From assembly GCA_017964325.1 (NCBI GenBank), contig JAGCSE010000203.1, forward strand, positions 1 through 34,927: a DNA stretch of 34,927 nucleotides. Reading direction: 5' to 3'. This DNA is from Victivallales bacterium (GTDB taxonomy: Bacteria; Verrucomicrobiota; Lentisphaeria; Oligosphaerales; Oligosphaeraceae). Under the pieces are notes generated by a model. It ran no database searches, had not been told where the DNA came from, and worked only from the letters and a program-made list of their open reading frames with translations. Made by a program: the position numbers and the translations under genes. Position 1 is the first letter of the stretch, and each line of letters begins with the position of its first letter. This document shows, in pieces, positions 1-8,083 of this stretch.

Positions 1-166
1 CCATCATCTGCTCTCCTTCAATCGTGATATGGATGGTATCCTTGCTTTGAATTGATTGGGACTCACTTTTGTGGCTTCGCGGATGAACCTTCTTGGAGAG
101 AAGAACCACCGATTCAACAGAATGTTCAAGAAGGAACATATCGACAAACTGGAATTTGTTGTCCCA
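1..166 (-). pseudogene. Fragment resembling the C-terminus of an RlmD/TrmA-type rRNA methyltransferase
   Basis: After an in-frame TGA, the minus strand stays open to the left edge of the window. The conceptual peptide contains KFQFVDMFLLEHSVESVVLLSKK. It aligns without gaps to the end of the intact rlmD at 1474-2700 (KCALFDMFPRTAHFESVCLLSH), sharing the DMF, ESV and LLS blocks. There is no plausible start codon, because the frame opens directly behind a stop and the upstream three quarters of the enzyme are absent, so this is a relic or a displaced 3' end. It could instead be the 5' side of something continuing leftward beyond the window. Family resemblance is moderate; the call rests on a short stretch. 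Confidence 0.4.
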
Positions 167-201
167 TCATAGAACGATTAAAAGTTCAATTTTGTTGATA
201 T

Positions 202-720
202 TTAATCATTCACAGGACAAATCATCTGAAGGTCAAAAGGTTCCTTTTCAGCAATTTCTTTTATAGGATTACTTGCCAAGTCACTCCCCATTGCTCTGTA
301 AAATGCAATCGTCTCCTCTGAAGAACAAGCAGATATGTACAAAGCTTCCGCACCATTTTTTCTTGCTTCATCTTTCCCTGCTTCAAATAATCGTCTGCCA
401 ATGCCTTGTCCTCTGCATTCAGAAGATACATGCATCATATCAAGAATCATGTACGAACCATTAAGTTGCCTTAATAGTCCTATAAAACCAACAACTTTAT
501 CATTTTTTAATGCAATGTATGTAATATATTCATCACTGCTTATTTGCTTTGCTATAGAACGCTTTTTGTTTAGGTCCCAATCTTCGGTATATTTGCATTC
601 AACCAATGTAAAATCTCTGTCTATTCTGCGATATACCTTATTTACATCCTGTTTTCTGTTATATAAATCCAATGATTTTATACAGAAATTTGTTTCTGAT
701 AACAATTCAATTTTTATCAA
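202..720 (-). CDS. GNAT family N-acetyltransferase
   Basis: The product is 172 residues with the GNAT fold signature. Strand-4/helix-3 reads MMHVSSECRGQGIGRRLFEAG (about residues 93-113), where RGQGIGRRL is the acetyl-CoA pyrophosphate-binding loop, followed by AFYRAMG near the C-terminus. The substrate cannot be inferred. The best start is a TTG at 720: an AAGGAG sits 9 nt upstream and no in-frame ATG exists nearby. The gene is clearly AT-rich and uses codons unlike the GC-richer rlmD next to it, which suggests transfer from a low-GC bacterium. It lies just downstream of a copy of the rlmD-tail repeat (761-847), as does the second GNAT gene, so the two may be serial insertions at one site. 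Confidence 0.88.
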   Translation of the reverse strand: MIKIELLSETNFCIKSLDLYNRKQDVNKVYRRIDRDFTLVECKYTEDWDLNKKRSIAKQISSDEYITYIALKNDKVVGFIGLLRQLNGSYMILDMMHVSSECRGQGIGRRLFEAGKDEARKNGAEALYISACSSEETIAFYRAMGSDLASNPIKEIAEKEPFDLQMICPVND

Positions 721-760
721 ATGATGTATCTCCTTATGTTAGATGTTTTACTCTTCTGAT

Positions 761-847
761 TTATTTCAGTTGTTGCAGATGGTCCGCATCCTTTGGCTCA
801 TACTGCCCTGAAATAAAGTCTTTCTTTTGGTGATACAAACAGCATAC
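761..847 (-). repeat. rlmD-tail direct repeat, copy 1 (ectopic)
   Basis: This 87-bp segment matches 1408-1494 at about 71 of 87 positions (hand count), with a 24-bp perfectly identical core. On the minus strand it reads as the end of a protein (VCCLYHQKKDFISGQYEPKDADHLQQLK, stop). It aligns codon for codon with the last residues of rlmD plus its 3' flank. An in-frame stop lies just upstream at 860-862, so it is not part of a complete gene. The ends form a 10-bp inverted repeat (TTTATTTCAG / CTGAAATAAA). It ends about 40 nt before the start of the GNAT gene at 720. Confidence 0.75.
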
Positions 848-893
848 TGTCTCGGTGAATTACCGTTTTATAAACACATCAACAAATCGAAAT

Positions 894-1376
894 TTATAAT
901 TCTCGCCTCAAATAACCACATGTGAATGGAAAAAAATCAAACTTTTTGGTTCTGATATGAATGGCTCCGTTTTGTTCATACCATTTGCGAAGGATGGTGT
1001 TTTCTTCAACAATTCCAATATTCATAACGTGACAGCCCACACTTTTTGCAATGGCATAAGAATGATCCAACAATTGCTTGCCAATTCCACGATGTCTGTA
1101 TCGCGGCAAAACAGCAAGATTATTCAATTCACATTCCCCGTTCTCCTGAATCAGAAGAGAGTAGTGTCCGCATAAAACACCGTCCTCTTCGGAAACAAAC
1201 ATAGGCCTGTGCTCTTTATCCATATACCAATACAGTTTGTCATCTGAAATAGCGAAAGCGGTAAACCTTGGTGCGTTTTCTTTTGTAATTCCGAATTCGT
1301 CTGCGACAGTCATAAAACTGCTTCGTATCAAGTTCACGCATGTTGGTATATCTTCTCGTTTTACTTCCCGTATCAT
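894..1376 (-). CDS. GNAT family N-acetyltransferase
   Basis: The product is 160 residues and a complete GNAT domain. It contains ECELNNLAVLPRYRHRGIGKQLLDHS (about 87-112), in which RHRGIGKQLL is the CoA-binding loop, and a late LRKWYEQNGA motif typical of motif B. The substrate is unknown. The start at 1376 (MIREVKRED) has only a weak GGA upstream. Like the other GNAT gene it is AT-rich and lies about 30 nt downstream of an rlmD-tail repeat (1408-1494), so each GNAT is preceded by the same repeat. The two GNAT proteins are not close paralogues, which argues against simple tandem duplication and for separate cargo at repeated boundaries. Confidence 0.88.
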   Translation of the reverse strand: MIREVKREDIPTCVNLIRSSFMTVADEFGITKENAPRFTAFAISDDKLYWYMDKEHRPMFVSEEDGVLCGHYSLLIQENGECELNNLAVLPRYRHRGIGKQLLDHSYAIAKSVGCHVMNIGIVEENTILRKWYEQNGAIHIRTKKFDFFPFTCGYLRREL

Positions 1377-1407
1377 GTTTTTTCCATAAAATCTGAATTT
1401 GCCAACC

Positions 1408-1494
1408 TTATTTCATTTGTCTCTGATGGTCCGCATCCTTTGGCTCATGCTGCCCTTAAATAATGTCATTCTTTTAGTGGCTCAAGAGACATAC
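1408..1494 (-). repeat. rlmD-tail direct repeat, copy 2 (overlaps the 3' end of rlmD)
   Basis: This is the partner of 761-847. It starts inside the last seven codons of rlmD and runs 66 bp past the stop. Reading on in the rlmD frame gives two stop codons and then GQHEPKDADHQRQMK-stop, which matches GQYEPKDADHLQQLK-stop at the other copy. The 24-bp core is identical between copies. The layout resembles a site-specific insertion at a gene 3' end that duplicates the tail, but no integrase is visible. Confidence 0.75.
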
Positions 1495-2700
1495 CGATTC
1501 AAAATGCGCTGTGCGTGGGAACATGTCGAAGAGGGCGCATTTTTCAGGCGTGTAGAGGCCGTCCGCGCAGAGCAGTTTCAAATCGCGGGCGAGGGTGGCG
1601 GGATTGCAGGAGACGTAGATCAGATATTTCGGCGGGCGGTCGCGCAGGGCGGAAATGGCTTTCGGCAGACAGCCCATGCGGGGCGGATCGATGACGGCGA
1701 CTGTCTGATCCAGATCGATGTTGGCCAACGGACCATCCGCCGCCGACAGAAATTCCTCCGCGGGGCCTTTCCACAGTTCCGTAATCAATCCAGCCTCCTG
1801 CAGGGCGAAATCAGCAGCGTTGACGGCGGGAACATCGCTTTCGACAAGCGACCGATGGTCGAACATCGGGCCGAGCTGCATCGTGAACGTTCCCGCGCCG
1901 CCGTAGATGTCCAGCAGAGTGCCTTTCGCGGGAAGGGCTTCGCACCATGCCTTCACCGTTTGCAGAAGTCGTTCCGCCACAGGGGGATTCACCTGCCAGA
2001 AGCCGCCGACGGGCACACGGTAGGTCACGCCGAGAAGCTTCTCCTTCAGCCATGAGAGCTTCGGCGAGGCCTGCCCGAAATAGAAACAGCAGTCGCCATC
2101 CGTCGTGATGCGCAACGTCAACGGATAAGGCTCCTTGCGTTTAGCGTTCTGCTTGCCCCAGTCGCTGCGGATGGCCTTCGGCAGCATCTTGTTGAGGGCG
2201 TCTTGCGCCAATGGGCAGTTTTTGACCATCATGAACGTCGTGTTGTCGCGTTCGAAATAACCGTAGGGGACGTAGTAGCCAGTGGCCTCCAGCGTCCGTT
2301 CGCCAGGCTCCAGACGGAGCTTGTTGCGGTAGCCGTAGTCCTGCGGCGACGGATTGACGGATTCCAGTTCGGGGAATGATTCGAATTTGCCGACGCGGGC
2401 CATCAGCGTCTTGAACTGCTTCGCCTTGCAGGCGACTTCCGTCTCGTAAGTCAAATGCTGGTAGGAACATCCGCCGCATCGGCCATAATAGCGGCAACAT
2501 GGCGTGGCACGGCCTTGGCCGGCCGCCACGAACTTCTGCACGACGCCGCGGCAGAAGGCGGCCTTCCGTTCCGTGATTTCTATCTCCACGTCGTCGCCGA
2601 CGGCCGTGAACGGCACGAACACGACCGATCCGTCCGCCAGACGCCCCACGCCGTCGCCACCGTAGGCGATATCCGTTATGATGACACGCGCATATTCCAT
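1474..2700 (-). CDS. rlmD: 23S rRNA (uracil-5-)-methyltransferase, RlmD/RumA type
   Basis: A 408-residue SAM-dependent methyltransferase that makes 5-methyluridine in 23S rRNA (U1939 in E. coli). An N-terminal TRAM-like domain occupies about residues 1-55. The iron-sulfur cysteines are C69, C75, C78 and C162, with the C-x5-C-x2-C spacing of E. coli RlmD. The SAM site is DIYGGAGTF (264-272), followed by DPPR (338-341), the catalytic cysteine C365 in YVSCNPATLARD, and the general base E401 in HFESV. The start at 2700 has AAGGAAG about 8 nt upstream. It is divergent from the DAHP synthase gene across a 95-bp AT-rich spacer. TrmA-family paralogues are hard to separate by eye, so the target uridine (1939 or 747) is inferred. 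Confidence 0.93.
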   Translation of the reverse strand: MEYARVIITDIAYGGDGVGRLADGSVVFVPFTAVGDDVEIEITERKAAFCRGVVQKFVAAGQGRATPCCRYYGRCGGCSYQHLTYETEVACKAKQFKTLMARVGKFESFPELESVNPSPQDYGYRNKLRLEPGERTLEATGYYVPYGYFERDNTTFMMVKNCPLAQDALNKMLPKAIRSDWGKQNAKRKEPYPLTLRITTDGDCCFYFGQASPKLSWLKEKLLGVTYRVPVGGFWQVNPPVAERLLQTVKAWCEALPAKGTLLDIYGGAGTFTMQLGPMFDHRSLVESDVPAVNAADFALQEAGLITELWKGPAEEFLSAADGPLANIDLDQTVAVIDPPRMGCLPKAISALRDRPPKYLIYVSCNPATLARDLKLLCADGLYTPEKCALFDMFPRTAHFESVCLLSH

Positions 2701-2725
2701 TGGATTCTTCCTTTAAAATAGTCTG

Positions 2726-2755
2726 TTGGTTTTTTTATTTAAATTATAGTAATAT
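2726..2755 (+). promoter_or_regulatory. Candidate sigma-70 promoter for the DAHP synthase/chorismate mutase gene
   Basis: TTGGTT and TAATAT are separated by 18 nt, with the -10 about 40 nt before the ATG at 2796. On the other strand the same AT-rich spacer offers a TTGGAT/TATAAT pair (plus coordinates 2743-2769, 15-nt spacing) for rlmD. Assigned from consensus similarity only. Confidence 0.35.
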
Positions 2756-2795
2756 ATTATTAAATCCAAATAAATCCCTTTGCCAGAGACAAAAC

Positions 2796-3866
2796 ATGCC
2801 CGAAACCTTCTTGCCCATCGCACAATGGGGCGTCCAATTGACGCCACAACAGCGTGTGCTGATTGCAGGACCATGCTCCGCTGAAACCGAAGAGCAGGTT
2901 CTGTCAACGGCTTACGCATTACCCAGAGAACAGGTCGCTTTTTTACGGGCGGGTGTCTGGAAGCCGCGCACGCGGCCTGGCACCTTCGAAGGCGCAGGTG
3001 AAAAGGCGTTTGACTGGCTGAACCGCGCAAAGGCGGAAACGGGATTTCCGTTCGCCGTTGAAGTCGCCAATGCCAAGCATGTCGAAATCGCTCTCTCCCA
3101 TGGAGTTGACGCCATCTGGATTGGAGCCCGCACAACTGTCACACCGTTCGCCGTGCAGGAAATCGCAGACGCCCTCCATGGAGTCGATATTCCCGTCTTT
3201 GTGAAAAATCCCGTTAATCCAGACGTAGAGCTATGGATTGGTGCCATCGAACGCATCGCCCACGCAGGCATTTCCCGTATCGCCGCCATCCTCCGTGGTT
3301 GCAGTGGGTTAGCTGCGGGAAAATACCGCAATGCTCCCGCCTGGAATCTCGCCATCGACCTCAAGAACCGCCTCCCAAGCCTTCCCTGCCTTTGCGATCC
3401 ATCCCACATCGCGGGAGACAAAACGTTCATACAGGAAATTGCACAACAGGCAGTCAACCTTGATTTTCAAGGACTTATGATTGAAACGCACATCAATCCG
3501 CCATCTGCCCTCTCGGATAGCCGCCAACAGCTTACACCAGATGAACTTCGCCGTCTCCTCCAAACGCTTGTGCCTCGTGCGCAGACTTCCGAAAATCCTG
3601 AAGGACAACGCAAATTGGACGAACTGCGGCTTGCCATTGACCAACTGGACGTCACCCTCCTCACGACTCTTGCCAGCCGAATGCGCGTCTCCCGTGAAAT
3701 CGGTAACTTGAAGCGTGACAACAGCATCACCGTCCTCCAAACCTCCCGTTGGGAGAAAGTCCTCGCCAAAGCCGTCGAACATGGTCGGCAGCTCGGTCTC
3801 GAAGAAGATTTCGTTATGGACATCTTCAACCGTATCCACCTTGAATCCATCGCACAACAGCAATAA
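2796..3866 (+). CDS. Bifunctional DAHP synthase / chorismate mutase (mutase at the C-terminus)
   Basis: The protein has 356 residues. The N-terminal part (about 15-260) is a class I-beta 3-deoxy-7-phosphoheptulonate synthase, which condenses PEP with erythrose-4-phosphate. Visible motifs are GPCSAE (25-30), VWKPRTRP (54-61), CDPSH (200-204) and IETH (229-232), which carry the metal-binding Cys, His and Glu. The C-terminal part (about 271-356) is an AroQ-type chorismate mutase (LDELRLAIDQLDVTLLTTLASRM ... EIGNLK). This domain order is known from Porphyromonas and other Bacteroidota; Bacillus has the mutase first. The start at 2796 was chosen over an in-frame ATG at 2700, because the extra 32 residues are AT-rich spacer sequence without family similarity. 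It overlaps holA by one base (TAATG). Confidence 0.93.
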   Translation: MPETFLPIAQWGVQLTPQQRVLIAGPCSAETEEQVLSTAYALPREQVAFLRAGVWKPRTRPGTFEGAGEKAFDWLNRAKAETGFPFAVEVANAKHVEIALSHGVDAIWIGARTTVTPFAVQEIADALHGVDIPVFVKNPVNPDVELWIGAIERIAHAGISRIAAILRGCSGLAAGKYRNAPAWNLAIDLKNRLPSLPCLCDPSHIAGDKTFIQEIAQQAVNLDFQGLMIETHINPPSALSDSRQQLTPDELRRLLQTLVPRAQTSENPEGQRKLDELRLAIDQLDVTLLTTLASRMRVSREIGNLKRDNSITVLQTSRWEKVLAKAVEHGRQLGLEEDFVMDIFNRIHLESIAQQQ

Positions 3867-4969
3867 TGGCCAATATCTTTCTCATTTCAGGCAACGACGA
3901 ATCGCAGAACATGGCGATGGCGGACAAAATCGTCCGTCGGGAGGCTGGTGAAAATCCCGACCCATTCTCCTTCGATCTGTTTCAGGAAGGCGAGGCTGGC
4001 CCAGAGCCGACACTCATCATCAACCTCCTGAAATCCATCATGTCCCCTTCGTTTCTTGGCGGACGTAAGACCATCTGGCTCAAGCATTTCACAGGCTTCG
4101 ACTCCGAAGGCTCCAAGACAGGCCCGCTCGGAAAGACACTCAAGGAACTCGCCGACGCCATCTCAAAAGGCATTCCCGATGACATCGTTCTCATCATGGA
4201 CGGTCCGGGCATCGACAAACGGAAAGCCCTTGCCAAGACGTGTCTTGCACACGGCGAAGCCATTTTCCTGACAAAACCGGACAAGATGAATCGCAACTGG
4301 CAGGCCGATATGTCCGCCTGTATCCAGCAAGTCGCCAAGGAAAAAGGACTTGTGCTCGATCGTGCCATTGTTGAATATCTCATCGACGTGCTCGGAACCG
4401 ATACCGCCCGAATTGACTCCGAACTCGAAAAAATCATCTGTTACAAGGGGGCGGACACCACGCCGCCGACGTTGGAGGAAGTCCAGAAAGTCTGCGTAGG
4501 GCAGGGGGAGGAGTTCAATTGGGCCATGGGCAATGTGCTCGGGCAGCGCAACTTGCAGGAATGTTTTCGTGTTATTGATGTCATTACCGAACAGAGCAAG
4601 GATGGCGACCGTGCCGCCCGTTCGCTGATTCTCAACGCCGCGACATATTTCCGCCAGGCCTTGCAGATTCGCTTCTTCATGGCCGTCAACAAAATCACGA
4701 GCCCCGTTTCGCTCAAGCGGACACTGGAGGGTGCAAGCGACAGCCAGAAGCAGGAATGGTCGGCGGATGGCGCAGAGTTCGTCACGATGCATCCCTATCG
4801 TGTCCAGATGCTTGCAGAACAAGCCTCGCGCTACACGCCGCAAGAAATCATCCAGGCCATCCGCACGCTACGGGATGCACTCTGGCAGTGCATCTCGTCA
4901 TCCACCGCCCCGCGAGTTTCACTCGAAAATGCCATGATTAAGATTATCGGAGTCGCCGCAAGAGCTTGA
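3866..4969 (+). CDS. holA: DNA polymerase III subunit delta
   Basis: A 367-residue protein of normal HolA length. It is the clamp-loader subunit that opens the beta sliding clamp. The beginning (MANIFLISGNDESQNMAMADKIVRRE) is the degenerate P-loop-like start of the family. It is followed by the segment FLGGRKTIWLKHF (about 63-75), which corresponds to the FFGxxRLVVV region of other delta subunits, and by the LDRAIVEYLIDVLGTDTARIDSELEKI lid region. The C-terminal collar domain contains ARSLILNAATYFRQALQIR. It is translationally coupled to the upstream aromatic gene through the TAATG overlap and followed 29 nt later by a GAF protein, so it probably belongs to the same transcript. Confidence 0.9.
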   Translation: MANIFLISGNDESQNMAMADKIVRREAGENPDPFSFDLFQEGEAGPEPTLIINLLKSIMSPSFLGGRKTIWLKHFTGFDSEGSKTGPLGKTLKELADAISKGIPDDIVLIMDGPGIDKRKALAKTCLAHGEAIFLTKPDKMNRNWQADMSACIQQVAKEKGLVLDRAIVEYLIDVLGTDTARIDSELEKIICYKGADTTPPTLEEVQKVCVGQGEEFNWAMGNVLGQRNLQECFRVIDVITEQSKDGDRAARSLILNAATYFRQALQIRFFMAVNKITSPVSLKRTLEGASDSQKQEWSADGAEFVTMHPYRVQMLAEQASRYTPQEIIQAIRTLRDALWQCISSSTAPRVSLENAMIKIIGVAARA

Positions 4970-4998
4970 TGCCGAATCTATTAACATAGGAATCCACC

Positions 4999-5775
4999 AT
5001 GAAGAACGACTTTGAGAAAAATCTAGAGACTTTGACGCTCCTGTCTGAGGCGTTGACCATGCAACGCACGTTAGAGGAAGGACTTGACCATATCACCAGC
5101 ATGACTTGCAACCTTTTGGAGACGGAACAGGCCGTCTTCCTTTTTCGCAATGAAGAAAGGAAGGAACTCATTGTGAAATCCGTTGTTGGCATCAACAGCC
5201 CCAACATGAAAATCGGCCACCGCCTGTACGTGCCGCAACGTCTGCACAGCATCTTATGGCTTTGCCACTACATCCATCAGATTGGTCGTGTTGATGTCGG
5301 CATCGAAGGCATTACATTCCCGATTCTTATCAGTCCAATCACCGTCAAAGGATCGAGAGTCGGCCTTCTGATTGCGGGCGGTCCAAAAGACAAAGACAAT
5401 GATTCACCATACGACGCCATGCGCCGTAAACTGTTCAGCCTCATCACGCCGTTTGCATCGCTTGTCATCGAAAACTCAAAGGTTTACGACTATCTCCGCC
5501 AAAGTGTCGTCTTGAACTCCAAGGAGCTTCGCCAATCCGTCATCGCGGACGCTGGCGACAAGCGCAACGAAACGGAGCAGTTGATGATCAATTCCCTCAA
5601 AAATCCCGCCAAAGTCGTCAACAAACTTGCCGAGACGTTCTTCATGCAGCTTGCGGAGACTGGCTTCACGGCAGGTCACATCACGGAGGCCGCCGCGCAT
5701 ATTCTCGACTGTATTACCAAATCCGAAATTGATCCGACGTCGGGCAAGCTGACGTTCACTCCTTCCAACGACTGA
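4999..5775 (+). CDS. GAF domain-containing protein
   Basis: A 258-residue cytoplasmic protein with no signal peptide or membrane segment. A GAF-type sensory domain spans about residues 15-160 (LEEGLDHITSMTCNLLETEQAVFLFRN ... FPILISPITVKGSRVGLLIAGG). It leads into a helical segment and a C-terminal part of unknown nature (ITEAAAHILDCITKSEIDPTSG). No kinase, cyclase or DNA-binding output domain is visible, so partner and ligand are unknown. An AGGA lies about 8 nt before the ATG. It sits between holA and argH on the same strand with short gaps (29 and 36 nt). No functional link to either neighbour is evident. Confidence 0.8.
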   Translation: MKNDFEKNLETLTLLSEALTMQRTLEEGLDHITSMTCNLLETEQAVFLFRNEERKELIVKSVVGINSPNMKIGHRLYVPQRLHSILWLCHYIHQIGRVDVGIEGITFPILISPITVKGSRVGLLIAGGPKDKDNDSPYDAMRRKLFSLITPFASLVIENSKVYDYLRQSVVLNSKELRQSVIADAGDKRNETEQLMINSLKNPAKVVNKLAETFFMQLAETGFTAGHITEAAAHILDCITKSEIDPTSGKLTFTPSND

Positions 5776-5811
5776 TTTGTTTAACCCTTAACCATTTACG
5801 GACAATTAACT

Positions 5812-7185
5812 ATGGCATTGTGGAGCGGTAGATTCACCCAGCAGACAGATTCCCTCGTACAGAAATTCAGCGAATCCATCTCGTATGACAGGCGTCTGTA
5901 TCCATTTGATATCCAAGGCAGTCAAGCCCATGCGAAAATGCTTGCAAAACAAGGCATTATATCACAAGATGATGCCGACAAAATCATCGCTGGTCTCAAC
6001 GACATCAAGAAGGATATCGACAACGGTAATTTCGATTTTTCCATCGCTCTCGAAGACATCCACATGAACATCGAATCGCGCCTCACCGAACGCATTGGCC
6101 AGCCTGGAGCGAGACTTCATACGGGCCGTAGCCGCAATGACCAGATCGCAACGGACGAGCGTCTCTATATGCGTCATGAAGCCGATGACATCTCATTGCA
6201 CGTCAAGGAGATGCAGCGCAGTCTCGTGCAGCTAGCCTCCGACTGGCCGAATCTGATCATGCCCGGCTTCACGCATCTGCAGCATGCGCAGCCAATCCTC
6301 TTCGCGCACCATCTATTGGCATACGTCGAAATGTTCGGACGGGACCGCGAGCGCCTTGCCGATGCACGCAAACGCCTCAACCGCTGTCCGTTGGGCGCTG
6401 GCGCCATCGCGGGATGCACGCTTCCGCTGGACCGGAAATTCACGGCCGAGCAGCTTGGTTTCGACGACATCCTCCACAACTCCATGGACGCCGTCGGCGA
6501 CCGCGACTACATCATCGAATTCCTTTCGGCGCTGTCCATCATCGCGATGCATCTTTCACGGCTGTCGGAGGACATCATCCTGTGGTTCAGCCAGGAGTTC
6601 ACCTTCATCGAACTTGGCGATGCCTTCACGACAGGCTCCAGCCTCATGCCGCAGAAGAAGAATCCTGATGTCGCGGAACTGACGCGCGGCAAGACAGGTC
6701 GTGTCTATGGCCATCTCATGGCGATGCTTACGACGATGAAAGGCCTCCCGTTGACCTACAATCGCGATTTGCAGGAGGACAAGGAAGGTCTGTTCGACGC
6801 CATCGACACGGTCAAGCTGACGCTCGCCACCATGTCCGCCATGCTGACAACGTTGAAGCCCAACGAGAAGAACATGGCCGCCGCCGCTGCGGATCCCGCG
6901 TTGGAAGCGACGGATCTGGCCGAATGGCTTGTCAAACACGGCACGCCGTTCCGCGAAGCCCACCGCCAAGTCGGCGGCTTCGTCGCTTTGTGCAACCAGA
7001 AGGGCATCAAGCTAAACGAAGCGACGTTGGACGACATGAAATCCGTCATTCCGACGGCGACGGCGGAATGCCTCGCGTTGTTCAATCCGCGCAAGAGCGT
7101 GGAAGGCAGGGCCTTGGAAGGCGGTACCGCCCCCATCCGCGTAGCGGAGCAAATTGCTCGCTGGCAGGAATTTCTGAAAGATTGA
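5812..7185 (+). CDS. argH: Argininosuccinate lyase
   Basis: A 457-residue enzyme of the fumarase/aspartase superfamily that splits argininosuccinate into arginine and fumarate, the last step of arginine synthesis. The start MALWSGRFTQQTDSLVQKFSESI is typical. Other landmarks are LHTGRSRNDQ (about 101-110), THLQHAQP and the superfamily signature GSSLMPQKKNPD at 275-286, whose first serines carry catalysis. Length is as expected and no frame problem is seen. No other arginine gene is nearby. It is the last gene of the plus-strand run; the 259-nt spacer after it (7186-7444) holds no recognisable gene. Confidence 0.97.
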   Translation: MALWSGRFTQQTDSLVQKFSESISYDRRLYPFDIQGSQAHAKMLAKQGIISQDDADKIIAGLNDIKKDIDNGNFDFSIALEDIHMNIESRLTERIGQPGARLHTGRSRNDQIATDERLYMRHEADDISLHVKEMQRSLVQLASDWPNLIMPGFTHLQHAQPILFAHHLLAYVEMFGRDRERLADARKRLNRCPLGAGAIAGCTLPLDRKFTAEQLGFDDILHNSMDAVGDRDYIIEFLSALSIIAMHLSRLSEDIILWFSQEFTFIELGDAFTTGSSLMPQKKNPDVAELTRGKTGRVYGHLMAMLTTMKGLPLTYNRDLQEDKEGLFDAIDTVKLTLATMSAMLTTLKPNEKNMAAAAADPALEATDLAEWLVKHGTPFREAHRQVGGFVALCNQKGIKLNEATLDDMKSVIPTATAECLALFNPRKSVEGRALEGGTAPIRVAEQIARWQEFLKD

Positions 7186-7444
7186 ATACATAGTATCTTG
7201 TAATATTGAAAATTTAGATCGGCAACGAATTCTGTTCACTTTGGGCAGATGTGTTTTTTGCGGACCAAAACCTCGCGGTATCTCATGAGCGGTTTCATGC
7301 AAAGGAACGTCTTGACGATGCCGTGGTAGCGTGTATTTGTCGTCCCGCTTGCCAATACGGCGTGTTTTTACGGAGAGGACCGATTACGAATCCTCAGGGC
7401 TCATCGACACAGACCATCAGAACATTCGGATTATAAGGAAACTT

Positions 7445-7867
7445 TTAGCTCTTTCTGGCATGTTCGTGGACAAACTGATGGATGCAGGCCGTGACGATGC
7501 CGAAAATGCTGAAATCCGAACGCTCCGTGACGTTGATAGCTTGGAACTGCGGATTGGCGGGCACGAGCCACGCCGAGCCATCTCGCCCGCGACGAAGCTC
7601 CTTCACCGTGAAATCGCCATCCAGACTGGCGATGACGACGGAACCGTCTCGTGCCGTGAGACTTCTATCGACAATTAGGATGTCCCCTGACTGGATGCCC
7701 GCGCCCAACATGGAGTCTCCGCTTACGCGGACGAAGAACGTTGCCGCAGGGCGGTAGATGAGCAGTCGGTGTAAATCTAGCGGTTCTTCGACGTATGTCT
7801 CTGCGGGAGAAGGAAATCCAGCGGCCACATTTTCCAGAGCCAAAGGAGGGAGGTATTGTCGTTCCAT
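7445..7867 (-). CDS. umuD: UmuD-type self-cleaving S24 protein (translesion polymerase subunit)
   Basis: At 140 residues it matches UmuD length and lacks the LexA DNA-binding domain. The cleavage site reads VAAGF (A16-G17), the catalytic serine is S52 (SGDSMLGAG) and the lysine is K89 (TVKEL). All three positions are exactly eight lower than in E. coli UmuD (C24-G25, S60, K97). The family forms DNA polymerase V with UmuC after RecA-stimulated cleavage. No umuC follows within the 259 nt before argH, which converges on it, so this is an orphan copy or umuC lies elsewhere. No familiar LexA box (CTGT-N8-ACAG or GAAC-N4-GTTC) was seen upstream, though the phylum's box may differ. Confidence 0.88.
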   Translation of the reverse strand: MERQYLPPLALENVAAGFPSPAETYVEEPLDLHRLLIYRPAATFFVRVSGDSMLGAGIQSGDILIVDRSLTARDGSVVIASLDGDFTVKELRRGRDGSAWLVPANPQFQAINVTERSDFSIFGIVTACIHQFVHEHARKS

Positions 7868-7907
7868 AGATTGTCATGCCTTTTTTTTATACATTTTTTA
7901 TAAGCGA

Positions 7908-7936
7908 ATATTATTATGGCTTTAATTTTTCAGCAA
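7908..7936 (-). promoter_or_regulatory. Candidate sigma-70 promoter for umuD
   Basis: On the minus strand TTGCTG and TAATAT are separated by exactly 17 nt, with the -10 about 40 nt upstream of the umuD ATG. Called from consensus only; the spacer around it is strongly AT-rich, so chance matches are possible. Confidence 0.4.
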
Positions 7937-8083
7937 TAATTTTAAAGTATATCAAAAATCAGCCATTGCAAGTGAATCTCATAAGAATTTTCTGATTTTT
8001 TTGCAATCGTGGCTTTTACCCTTAATTTAATAAGTTTGACTGAAAAGATTCTTGAAACTGACAATAATAGCAAGAGACATGTC

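Noticed and set aside
761..1494. Integron cassette array with attC sites around the GNAT genes
   Set aside because: The repeats have short inverted ends but lack recognisable RYYYAAC/GTTRRRY core boxes, and no integron integrase is visible; rlmD-tail duplication explains them better.
1399..2055. A 218-codon plus-strand frame opposite rlmD
   Set aside because: It is antisense to a clear methyltransferase; composition-driven shadow.
2700..2795. N-terminal extension of the DAHP synthase/chorismate mutase
   Set aside because: The 32 extra residues come from the AT-rich divergent promoter region and resemble no part of the family.
7186..7444. A umuC remnant or transposase fragment after umuD
   Set aside because: All three minus-strand frames and the plus-strand frames were read; none gave a recognisable polymerase or transposase motif.
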